DNA from: Celoporthe dispersa | Taxonomy: Eukaryota; Ascomycota; Sordariomycetes; Diaporthales; Cryphonectriaceae | Reading direction: 5' to 3' | Assembly (NCBI GenBank): GCA_016584495.1 | Contig: WAID01000003.1 | Coordinates: 2,046,001 to 2,110,000, forward strand | Length of the DNA stretch: 64,000 nt | Part shown: positions 34,049 to 44,890 of the stretch, piece after piece | Layout of the letters: each line of letters begins with the position of its first letter | Numbering within the stretch: the stretch's first letter is position 1 | Notes under the pieces: generated by a model | Seen by the model: the letters and a program-made list of their open reading frames with translations, nothing else | The model's database searches: none | Told to the model about the DNA's origin: nothing | Made by a program: the position numbers and the translations under genes

Positions 34049-37000
34049 TGGCACAATACGTGTTGCTTTTTGTTTTTTTGGCATCTTGGGACATCGTCGT
34101 CGTCATCACTATCGTTTAAACTATTTGTTTTTTCTTTTTTCACAAAATTAATCTTGTTTTCCTGTCTGGAAGATGAGGCGGAATGGCATTTTTGAGACCG
34201 CTGCCTTAGACGTCAATTTTGCTGGCGTATGAGGGAGCTGGGGCCGAAAACCAAGGGGATGGAAAAAGCGCTATTGCGTTTTACATGCATTTGGCAGGTG
34301 TCTTTTCACTGGGCTCAGGGGTGGTTATTACATGGGAAATGAGGTGTGAGTGCGCACCGTGTACGATGAAGTGTGAGAATTATTATGCATCTTGCTTTTG
34401 TCTGGGGAGGAGGTCGGGCTAGAGTCTGGTGCGGCTGGGAAACCAGCACCCGAGATATCTAGGAGCAGGGGTAACGGCGCAGGAAGGGAGAAAGGGGAGA
34501 GGCAGCGGCGGCGGCGGCGGTGGTGGTGGCGGTCTGTGAAAGGAAGTCATTTTTATGTGGCTACGACTATATAACTACTACTGGCAGCAGAGACGAGCTT
34601 GGAGTTTCCCTGGAGCGGCCAGCGTGGCGGGCGCCTGTCTTGCGAAAGCACCAAACGGGCTGCCAGCACGCACAAACCACTTCCGGAACCCAACCATCTC
34701 GAGGCTCTCTGCCAAACTGACCTTATGTTGCTCCAGACAAGCACTGCTGGGTATATGAGAACCAGTTCCTGGTCAATACTCGCATCAAGCCAGCCGCGAC
34801 GAGAAGAGCATCTCCTCACCGAGAGCCGCCTTCGAGACCCGAGCTGGCCTTGCACAAGGAGAATACACATCCTAATTTAAGCAAAAAAACCCAAACGTCT
34901 CCCAAGACCACCCCCAAAACAAGGACGGCCCTGAGAGACACGATGGTTCCACTGGACGTACCGTACCGCTTGAGCGGCAGGTTACCCACCTTCGTACATG
35001 TGTGTGATGATGGCATGAAGTTCAGTGCGACATGCGCATATGCTCACGCATCGTCACAGAGCCGACCGCCTATGTCACCTGGACACCAGAGCCGGCGGAT
35101 TCGCTTGGGCAGCAAACTATACCGAAGGCCGGTTCCACCCCGTCTGAGCTTGTAAGCAGGCACGCTCGCTCTCTGAGTTCCATGGACACCAACACGCGCT
35201 CCTCCCAAGTCTCGCCGGAGTGAGTCATCGCCGGGACCGCCTCCCTCCCCTATCGCGGAGACTCTGTGAGGGCGGCAAAGGATTATCCGACCACCTGGGA
35301 TAAGAGCCATGCCCCAGCTGGTGCTGGTGCACCGACGGAGACGTCTGCAGGCCAGAGCACGCACCTGATGTCGCCAAGGGGGGCGCGCGACTGGATCGGG
35401 ATCTCCTCAGCTGCAATGGCTGGAGGGATCTGGTCTCGTGATTTGTGGGCTGGTGTTGGTGTGACTGGGCCGCCGCCGTGCTGAGCCATGCCCGAAGGAA
35501 GAAACCCCGAAGCCAGAGAGGGCCCGTGGTCCCAGCGTGAACGGCGCGATCATGCTTAGCATGGTGGACCGCACGATGATACATGCATCGTGAGCCTCAC
35601 AGCCTTTGCTGACCCACTCTCAATCTCAGGGCGTTATCAAGATCTTACAGAGGGACATCAGGATTTTGTGTCCTTTTTGCAAGGGTTTTTTTAATTATCT
35701 TTATTATTTTTTTCCTTTCTTTTTTGCTCGCACTAAGTTCCGGTCTTTCACATCAGGTACGTGATGCTATCTGTGTGCCATCGTCTATGCTGACAGTCAG
35801 GCATTCTGGAGGGACGACGGCGCCGAGTCCCTTGAGCATATGACATACCCAAAACTGAGCTGGGGCTGCTCGAAGCGCCCTCAAGTAGGCCAAAGGTAAG
35901 TTCGTGATCAGCCAAGGCGTGAACGGCTTAGGGGTGGGACTAGGAAGGTGATTCGTCTCGGAGGAAAGGGTAGGCAACCCAAACAGCTCAAGACAAAAGC
36001 ACACCAGTAAGTCGGACGGACACAACAAGAGGTTGTCTAGTGGCTGGATGGATTGTTCTCCCGAGATCACATTCACGAAACGGTCCAAGCTCAGCTGAGA
36101 CAGAGACACATTTGACCACGGTGCGGCGCCTGAGGCACGGGCGTCGTCGTGATGGGGAACGGCGAGTGTGCCAACCGCGGCTTCATGACCAAATAGTCAG
36201 TCGGCCTGCCTGCTTGGGAAACACAGACTGGCCAATGGTCAGGCACCAGACACGGCGAGGAGGGAGAAAAAAAAAGGGGGGGAGAACTAATCAGTCCCAC
36301 GATGCTGGACGAATAATCCCCCCCCCCCCTTCTCTCTTCCCAGCCCCGTGGCAAAGCGTGATCCCACTGCCGGATGCTCCGGAGCTGCTCCTCCAACGAA
36401 TTTGTCAGACGGCCAAACTGGAAACAAGATCGTGAGTATCCACCGCTGTTCCACGCAGCACATCCGTGGCCAAGACCAAAGTACCATCCCCCTCCAATCC
36501 ATCGCGCCCCCTCGCGTTACCTGTTCCAGCCCGCCGACGTACATGTGTTTCTGCGCCCAGCAGCGACTTTCCACTTCTGGCACGGCGGGTGCTTGCTAGT
36601 TTCATGCCGTATTTATGCATAACGTGCTGTGCTATGCACGATCGTACTTGGGGTTCTCGAGCGCGGCAGGTCGGAGATAGTGAGCCGGCGGGTGACTAAC
36701 TAATCAACTCATCCATCCATGTTGCTTCGTATTAGTGGTTTGTTCTCCCACATCTGGGTCCGGCTCATCCGTCTTACTGTTGGAGAGAGGAGGGGAGGGA
36801 GGGGAGGGAGCTCGTGAATGATGCATATCGACATGCTGGCATGACTGCAGGACGGAACCCCTCCCTCCTCAGGCTCCCCGTCGAAGGGGAGGAGGGGTGT
36901 GCTGTGTGGAGTTCGGCTCAGCGACAAAGCGTATGTCTGGATACCTCGACAAGAAGTCTCGTTCTCTGAGGTGCTCGAAGCCCTCTCGGGCAGAAGCTCT

Positions 37001-38069
37001 ACAGGCAAGAGGCCCGTTGCTGCCTCGTATTAGTAGAGAGAAAGAATCCCTCCCGCTGGACAAGGTTCCTTAGGAGTGGCTTGTTCTGCTGGTCGCTGTG
37101 CAGGCCGGCTTAGACCCCTTTGCGAGACCACTGTTATACGGAAGCGAGTCTCTGTATCATCATCATTAAAGTTTCCATACGCATGGGAAGGGGGTGGTTC
37201 GAATAGCTGAGCTGCTCTCATCTGGCCGCCAGCCTTCTATATAGTATGTACCTCACATAGCTTAGAGGAACAAGACCTGTTGACTGTTGGCGGTCTCATC
37301 TTGTCCATGCTTCCCATCTAGTTATACTCCATCTCATCTCTCTGCAAGCGAAGGAAATGATACAGTAGGAAAGAGTGTGAGAGCCGCCAAACTTATTCTC
37401 ATGATACCAAAAAGAAAGAATAAGGGTGACCTGAAGTCATACCATTATTGAGTTCCATTTCTTTTCAGAACAGAGTCCGCAATGTATGTCTCTCTCTGTC
37501 TTCTGATTCGAGTCTACTGCGCCATCGCAAACCTCGACGTAAATCCAGAGATGGCATCTTTCAATAATTATCTGGCCGTACCATTTTGTACTTCTCCAAG
37601 TCTAAGAGACCTCGGAGTGACCAAGGTGAAAATTGTCCTGTCGTGCCTGAGCTTCTCAGCCAGTGTGGGAAAAGATAGTAATTTAAAGTTCACGAGAATC
37701 GACGCACAAGCACTTCATTCAGAAACAGTCAAATGGAGCAAGGAACCAGCGTGTAAAGTCGAATTTCGTGATTATTGATTGCCTATGGAAGATGATGAAG
37801 ACTACTTGAAGAAAGATGCCAACGGATCCTTTTCGGCCACGCAAGAAACACGCGCCGAATCCGCGGCGTAGCTACCAGTGTCAACTATCCCCAAGAGCAT
37901 CTACCATCCCTTTCCTTTCATAACCTTTCCGTGACGTGACGATTGCATCAAAGTCCTGATCAAAATTTTGCCTGCAAGAGCAGACGGTGCAAAGACCCCC
38001 TTGGCCATCATGAAAACACACCATGCAAGGCAGGCAAGCATCTTCTGGCACGAGGCAGCGTCGAGGCGC
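34049..38069. other. intergenic region between convergent genes
   Basis: About 4 kb between the cyclin and helicase stop codons. Open frames are short. A 98-codon frame at 37482-37778 has no recognised motif. Short C- and G-runs occur near 36270-36330 and a purine-rich patch near 36785-36810. I see no supported gene, and no RNA gene. Confidence 0.45.
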
Positions 38070-40224
38070 TTACCAACCAGAGGTGGTCTCGCCAGCACCA
38101 GAGCCCCAACCACCGCCAGAGGCCTCACCGGCACCGGTGTTCCAAGCATTGTCAGAGGACCGGCCACCACCAGAGGGCTGACCGGGGCCACCCCAAGCGT
38201 TGCCAGTATCGCCAGCGCCGGACTCAGCACCCCAGGCACCAGTCTCGCCAACGTTCCAGCCGCCATCACCGGCAGGCATGTCCATGGCGAAGTCGCCCTC
38301 AGACTCCCACTTGTTCAGATCACCCTCCTCGGGGATGAAGCTCTCTAGGAACTCGGGGATTGCCTGCTCGGTCTCCAAGAGGGTACGGACGAGAACAGGA
38401 GCCAAGGGCTCGTCGCGGTCGGTGTAGAACGAGGAAGCAAGGCCCTGATGACCGATGCGACCAGTACGACCTGGCAAGATTAGGGGTTAACAGAAGGGAA
38501 GTGCGTGAGAGACTGATTGTCTTGCGTGAGATTATCTTACCAATTCGGTGAATGTACTCCTCGATACCACCCAGGTCGACAGAGGGGAGATCATAGTTGA
38601 TGACATGAACGACGTTGCGAACATCGATACCACGGGCCGTCAGTCCGGTGGCGATCAGGATGGGGGTCTTGCCGGCGCGGAAAGAGCGCATGGCATCCTC
38701 ACGCTCACGCTGGGTGCGGTCAGAGTGGATCGAAGTGCTCGGCATGCCATTGTTGTACAGGAAATCGTCAAGCTCGTCGGCAGTACGCTTGTGGTTCACG
38801 AAGATGACGGTACGAGCGGGAGGAAACGCGTTGAGGAGCTTCAGGATAGCGGATCGCTTCTCGTGAGGAGCCACCTCCATGACCTGCTGGTGGATGTTCT
38901 CATGAGTGCTGCCAGCACGGCCAACACGGAAACGGACGTGATCAGTAGACAGGTGCTGCGAGGCAAGCTCACGAAGGTCCTTAGGGAAGGTGGCTGAGAA
39001 AAGAAGGTACTGGATGTTACCCTCTTCCTGGTCTATCGAGACTGTCAGTCGTGACTACGCAAGCTAGGGCCATGGGTTTATGTACTCACCGCCACCGCCC
39101 ATGATCTTGGTGAATTCATCCTTCCAATCGTCGTGGAGCATCTCGTCGGCCTCGTCAATGACCATGAACTTCAGGCGACGAAGCGTCATGATGTTAGGTC
39201 GATCGATAAAATCGATCAGGCGACCAGGAGTCGCGATCAAGATGTCACAGCCCAGGGCCATCTGGTAGGCCTGGTCGGCGATGGGAGCACCACCGTACAG
39301 AACGCAGGGGCGTAGCATGCTGCGGTAGCAGAGCTTGCGGGCCTCCATGAAGATCTGGACGGCCAGCTCGCGGGTGGGGACGACAATACAGACCAGGGGC
39401 TCTGCGCGGACCGGCTCGTCGTAGCGATGACGATAAGTAGAAGGGTTGGGGCGAGGAGCCGCAAGCTTCTTGGCTTTGCCCATGAGCTTGTTGAGAATGG
39501 GAATCAGGTAAGCTGCAGTCTTGCCGGAGCCTGCGAGTTTTGTCAGTTGTCTGTGGGCGCGAGATGATCACGATGAACATGAGGCAGTGCCTACCGGTCT
39601 GCGCGATACCAATGACATCGTGACCCTCGTGGATGGCCGGTAGGCAGTACATCTGGATGACGGTGGGAAGCTTGTAGCCGCAGAGCTCAACGTTCTTGGC
39701 CATGGCCGGGTGTAGACCGGCGTCCTCGAACTTCAAGCAGGGCTTGATGCGAACCTGACCCTCCTGCTCGAGCTTGATGTCGTTCATCCTAAGGGGACGT
39801 GTTAGAAAAGCTACAAGAGGGAAACAGGAAGCGAGAATGCTTACTTGTGCAGACTGGGACCGGCGACGCCGTGGGGATCGCCAAGACCGCGCTGGTCAGG
39901 AGGACCAAAGATGTCGATCTCCAGCTCGGGGAACTCGGGACCAATGTCGCCCTCCTCGCCGTCCCAGCAGTAGACGCGAGCGTTGCCGTCATAGTCGCTG
40001 CTGCGGGCGGCGAAGTCATCATAGTCATATTTGGGGCGGTCCTGAGCAGCCCAATCCTCGCTGGCTCCAATCTTGGAGGGGCCGGCGCCATCCTTGACCG
40101 TGTTGGTGACATCCTGATTGCCAGGGTTGGGCTCGGCGCGAGTGCCGGAAGTCTCGTCGCGAGGAGACTTCCAAGCGCCGCTGCCGGGCTTGAACTCCCG
40201 AACTTCGTTCCACTGGGTGGTCAT
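38070..40224 (-). CDS. DEAD-box ATP-dependent RNA helicase (DED1/Vasa-like)
   Basis: Five exons (40224-39845, 39788-39595, 39530-39090, 39032-38541, 38470-38070) give 635 residues with all phases consistent. The motifs are in order: a Q-motif variant with PTVIQ, Walker A GSGKT near 192, PTRELA, TPGR, DEAD near 314, SAT near 347, and HRIGRTGR near 502. These identify an RNA-dependent ATPase that unwinds or remodels RNA. The N-terminus is acidic with scattered tryptophans. The C-terminal 90 residues are low-complexity with repeated GGW, GAWG and NAWGG units, like the RNA-binding tails of DED1/Vasa helicases. The start at 40224 has an ACCAAAATGACC context; an upstream in-frame GTG is not a likely start. 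No frameshift is seen here, in contrast with several neighbours. Confidence 0.9.
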
Positions 40225-41450
40225 TTTGGTGGCAGAAGAAACCGACCTGTAGTTGGGGATGTTGTCAGCCACTCTGGCAAGATGGTCTGTGAGGGAAGCC
40301 CCAAGGGAGAAAGCACATCAGGATATAGGTTGAGGTTTGGATGTAAAGGGGAAGAAGATGAAAGAGGGAGTGGTGAAAGAGGAGGAGGAGGTCCTGCATG
40401 CTGACAATGAAGTAAAATGATGGGAACAACTTACCAGGAGTGAATGAAGGTTGGAAGAACCTGTATGGACCTGGTGAGTATCTCTCTGGTGACCAGGAAA
40501 AAGGAAAGAGGATGAAAGACAATAAAAAACAATGTTGTGGGGTGCAAAGAACAGGCAGGAGGCTCCTTGAGCAGATCAGGGTGAGAGCAAACGACAAATC
40601 GACATGGAGAATTTTTCTTGCCCCTCCTTCTCGTGGGGCAGGAGAAGATCAAATCCAGCCCAAAGAGATGGTCCTCAGGGGATGGTCTTGGGTGTCAAGA
40701 GCTGTGTATGCATAAATCCTGGTAGAGAAGAGGGTAGAGGAGGGGGCAGGAGGAGCCATTGACATGTTCTGTAGACAGCCTGTGGCAGACAGACCTTCTT
40801 CTTTTTGTTATTTCAGACAGGTGGTCAGACACCTGATCTGGAACAGGTGCTTTGGGGGAAGGTATTGGAGCGCTCAAGGTATTGTGCAGGAGAGAAATGC
40901 AGATGGTGAGCGGGAGCCGTTACTGACGGTCGCGTAAGGCAAGGTTTAGGCATTGCCGCACGGCGATGAGGAATCCTAGAGCCTGTGATGATGGTGAAGA
41001 AGAAGAAGATGATGCGTGTAACGCGAGGGAACGGAGACAAGAGGCCCTTGTAGGAAAGAACACATTTGGGCTCGCGAGTGGTGCTTCCTCTCTCTATCAC
41101 AGTCTCCCCCCTCTCTCTGATGATGATGATGCTGAGGACGTGTAGATGGATGGATGGGTAGAGCAGTGGATGGATCGGTGGTGGTGAGGGCTGGATGGGA
41201 TGCTAGATGATGGGTGTTTGGTGCTCAGGGCGTTTACTTACCTGGAAAATCTCAAGAAGGGCACTTGCTGTCGTCGACGACGTTGGAGATGATGTTGGTG
41301 ATGTTGTACGGACTAACGTACGAAGGGTTGCGGGTGAAAGGAGGAGAAAGAAGCGCCGCGAACTGACGCTCGAGACGCGGAGAAAATGATGGTGGTGGGA
41401 GGAAGGAAAGAAGGAAGAGCTGGGAGTCAGAAAGAACAAGCTGGGCAGAT
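40225..41450 (-). other. probable long, intron-containing 5' leader of the helicase gene
   Basis: Between the TATA box and the start codon lie consensus splice sites: donor CAG|GTAAGT at about 41242, donor TGGTAAGT at 40434 and acceptor CTACAG ending at 40247. A 188-base intron from 40434 to 40247 is plausible. The leader has no long ORF. Which donor pairs with which acceptor upstream cannot be settled from sequence alone. Confidence 0.5.
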
Positions 41451-41458
41451 ATTTATAC
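41451..41458 (-). promoter_or_regulatory. TATA box of the helicase gene
   Basis: The minus strand reads TATAAATA here, upstream of the inferred leader introns. Its distance of 1.2 kb from the ATG fits the long leader rather than a short one. Confidence 0.5.
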
Positions 41459-42313
41459 CAGGCCCCAAGCTGGGGGTGTCGACATCACAGGGATGAGGGT
41501 TTGATCTGGTGAGAACATGTGATGTGTTTTCGACGCTGTCATTGTCTGGGAAGTGCTGACAAGAGAAGCTGTGGGAGGAGGTTAATCTCCTGCTGGGCAT
41601 GAAGACCAGGCTGTGGATTGGTGGCCTAGGCTGTCTTGTAAAAGTCCTGGGGCTCAGCTCATGAGGAACCCCCCTCTAGGCGTAGCTTCCCAAGGTAGAA
41701 TAACTGGAGGAGGAAGGTGCAGGTGGGTGGTTGGAGAGTGTTGCCAGGAGAGAAGAAGGGGCAGTGAGGAGAAGCCGGGTCCCGGTTTCCTTCCTCTAGA
41801 ATGTTGTTGCACACCAGACAGCTTCATGAAATAATCCTGAAAGAGGGTTTCAGATCAGCTGAGAGCTTTGTCTCCTTGTCAGGCCAGGACTAACAGGGCT
41901 TTGGGAAGAATCGGGAGCACTGGTTGGTGGTGGAAACGGGACCGGCATCCAAAATCTAGGTATGCTACAGGACGCTCCGGATCTTGGACGGGAACGAATG
42001 CCCTCACACTTTGGTGGTGTAAGCATTGAAAACCTGGATGGGGGATGAATGGAGAGAAAGGGGTGATCGGCCTCCAAGAACTTACAGTAAACCAGTGCCG
42101 GACTGCACCAAAGCCCCGACCGCCCCAAGGCATGGTGATCGAGTCGAAATGATCGCAGTCGAATAAATTGTATATCATATGAAAGTTGAGCATTGCGTAC
42201 CTCTTTGGAAGAATGCTATCCTCTATGTCTCCCATGGACTCCTTGGCCAAAAAAACAAAAAAAAAAAACAAAGGGAAAATAGATTAAGAAGTCTCTCCCT
42301 GGCGCCGGGCTGC

Positions 42314-43703
42314 CTACCATACCATCATCTCTTCCACCTCGACATGCTCATAGCCCTCCATCCCCTCCTCGATGACGCTCATCAGCTCGCCAGCAGCCCG
42401 TCCAGCTGGTCCGCCCTCCCTCCTGGCCTCGCCGACTCTCCGCTGGATGGTATCCATCCACCTGGAGAACACCCGCTGCCGCTCCTCGACGTCGGCACAG
42501 ATCTCTCCGTCCTGTGGGGGGCCAAAGAGCGATAGATAGCCCAGGGGGTTCGGTCCCTCGGGCAGGCCGTATACATGCTGCCAGTACTCATCCTCGGCCA
42601 GGGCCCGCACGGGCGGTGGCTGCTTCAGCCCCAGCGCGACAAACTTGGTCAGCACGGCAATCTGGCCAGCGTAGGACGAGCCGCCCTTGTCCGCGCCGAA
42701 AGTCGTCTTGGGCGCCGACGTCCAGCTTTTGTCCGCCGCCGCCGCTCCTGATCTCGCGCCCGCGGCACCAGCGTTCCTCCAGCCCATCATGGCCGCAAAG
42801 GCCTCGAGCATCTTGGTCCACCCGCCGGCTGTCTCCAGCAACGGCTCGCCCGCGGCGTCGAGCAGCCACTCTAGGAATTTGAGAGCATCGTGTCGCACCT
42901 CGGCTGAGAGATGCAGCATGCCCAGCCGCACCCACTTGGCGGCCTTGTCAGCGTGCGGCGAGACCTCGTGGGCGGGGAGGGCCTGAAAGAGGCGGAGGAG
43001 AGTGGTGCGCACCCCGCCCGAGGTGTCGGTGACGAGCGGGAGGAGCTTGTCCAGGAGGGCATAGGTGCCCACCGGGTTGTTGGGCGGGGTGGAGGTCAGC
43101 TGTGTCACGAGGTGGGAGAGGGCCTCGCGCCGCTGCTTGTCGGCGCGAGAGGTGGCGAGGGAGAAGTTGTGCCTGAACTGGGCGATGGCATCAGGGGCGA
43201 CCGTGGAGAGGGACTGTTGGTTGACAATGATGGCTGAGCATGTGGTTAGCGGATGAGTGCCCAAGCAGGCGCAGATCTTTCGAATAGGGACACAGAAATG
43301 AGGTCTGTCACGTCTTCGTGCTGCATTTCTCCAGCGGCAGAGCTAGCATTCTCTGACCCCGCCTCGATCCGCTGCTCATCGATCGCTAGAGCAAGCCTTG
43401 ATGGACATAGTAGAAGGATTGCCCTCTACCCTGGTGCTTGGATCACGAGAAGAACCTCGAGAAGACAAGGGAATGCCGCCCACTTACCCCTGGACTGAAA
43501 GCTCGTGTCCGTAAAGTTGGACGCCTTTGCCTTTGCCTTGCCGACTTTCAGCTTGGCTTTCTGCAGGTTCGCCTAGTCAGCCTCGAAAGAAATCTCCACA
43601 GACACAGATATCAAGAGGACACCCGCCCGGAGAGAGGCAGTACAGGGAACTTTACCTGAAAGTCCTTCTTCTTTTCCTTCTTCTTCCTTGTGCTTGAGCC
43701 CAT
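42314..43703 (-). CDS. ipi1: Ipi1, pre-rRNA processing / 60S assembly protein
   Basis: Three exons, 43703-43656, 43560-43488 and 43233-42314, encode 346 residues, close to the 334 of yeast Ipi1. Ipi1 works with Ipi3 and Rix1 in the nucleus on ITS2 processing and late 60S maturation. The N-terminus is strongly basic (KKKEKKKDFQKAKLKVGKAK) and is followed by SNFTDTSFQSRAI, the family signature, then armadillo/HEAT-like helices (HNFSLATSRADKQRREALSH, KLLPLVTDTSGGVRTTLLRL). The first exon is only 16 codons. The introns have GTAAAG and GTAAGT donors and CAG acceptors. The stop at 42314 follows GTATGG, so a further short 3' exon cannot be fully excluded. It shares a 490-base divergent promoter with the LC7 gene. 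Confidence 0.85.
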
Positions 43704-44193
43704 CTTGACTTCATTTGACACTGGATCAGCTTCCCAACGATGACCCTACTGAAATCCCTTTCCCTGGAGAGGGGATTAAAAAATAGAGGGTAGGAATCTC
43801 GCAGACAAATCCCATACACACCTAGTTAGTTGCAAGACGATCTGAGAATTCTCGAGAACGGACTTTGACTGAGAACGAGGCCGAATTGGGTAAAAGCGGT
43901 GTGCGTGCCTGCCCGTCGGGGATGCCCTGCACCAGAATCCAGGCTCGGCTTGGGGAAGAGGAGCTGAGTGTGACCCCCCACTGAGGCACCGTTGGGCCGG
44001 GCGAGCACCATAGCGGCGTGGAGCTGGGATGGGTATAGCTTGCCGTTTGTTTACATGGCCTACTGCAATCACTGCGATTACTATCACAAGCAGCCGTCGC
44101 CGTCGCCAGACAGCACTTTTCGCGTGAACCTGTCCAGCTCTGCTCACCTCCACACGCTTCGACTTCACGACGTCTTGTCCGCATCCCCTAAAA
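43704..44193. promoter_or_regulatory. divergent promoter between ipi1 and the LC7 gene
   Basis: A 490-base interval separates the two opposite start codons, so both promoters must lie in or overlap it. I see no TATA box. The stretch near 44085-44115 contains CG-rich CCGTCG repeats. Confidence 0.5.
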
Positions 44194-44890
44194 ATGGCAG
44201 ACACAGTTACGGTACGTTCTCTCATCTCTCGCTGCCCCCCTCTTCTCTGTACGCATCGGTCGACAACCACCAGAGGCTGAACTGAGACTAAACCTCCTGC
44301 CGCCCCGACTAGACCAACGGCGCCGACGCCCTCGAAGAGACCCTCGGTCGCCTTTCCAAGAAAACCCGGCGTGAAGGCGACCATCGCACTCGACCGCGTA
44401 TCCGGCACGATCCTCAAGACGGCGGGGCAGATCTCGTTCCTGCACACCTCCAAGGACTCCTCCCAGCAGCAGCAGCAGCAACAGACACAACCACAGTCCG
44501 ACGACCCTAGCACCGCGACAGCGGGCGTTGTCGATAGTGAGACGCAAGGCGCAGAAGAACTGGCAAAGATGGTCTGGGGATTCGTCAACGCGGCGGGCGG
44601 GCTAGTGGAGGGACTGGACACCGAGGTGAGCTCATCCAAACACACAATCAACGCAGGCTGCACTGTCCGAGGAAAGGGGGGAAAGGCGGTAGAAAGGAAG
44701 AGTCGCACAGCGAGGCAAGCATTTGGGTTATGGAATGGGCAGGATTCTCGGGGGGAAAAGGCTGACGTTTGAACCTCCACTACAGGACGAGCTGAGGCTG
44801 CTCCGCGTGCGCACCAAGAAACAGGAGCTCGTGATCGTGCCCGATGCCAAATACCTCCTGATCGTGATCTATGAGACACCAACGGCCTGA
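44194..44890 (+). CDS. roadblock/LC7 dynein light chain, frame broken by an extra A
   Basis: Exons 44194-44211, 44313-44625 and 44786-44890 are joined by GTACGT and GTGAGC donors and CTAG/ACAG acceptors. The first part reads TNGADALEETLGRLSKK and the next frame reads PGVKATIALDRVSGTILKTA; removing one A from the run at 44361-44364 makes one 144-residue protein. The LC7 fold is clear: LEETLGRL helix, VKATIALDRVSGTIL strands, AEELAKMVWGFVNAAGGLV helix, and the ending ELVIVPDAKYLLIVIYETP. This subunit sits on the dynein intermediate chain and supports cargo binding and motor assembly. Fungal-specific inserted residues, including seven glutamines, lengthen the protein compared with the 96 residues of animal homologues. 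Confidence 0.85.

Noticed and set aside
37190..37210. GGTTCGAAT resembling a tRNA B box
   Set aside because: No pairing T-stem, A box or acceptor stem surrounds it.
43776..44882. 368-codon frame antisense to the LC7 gene
   Set aside because: It covers the promoter, both introns and exons of a clear plus-strand gene and shows no domain.
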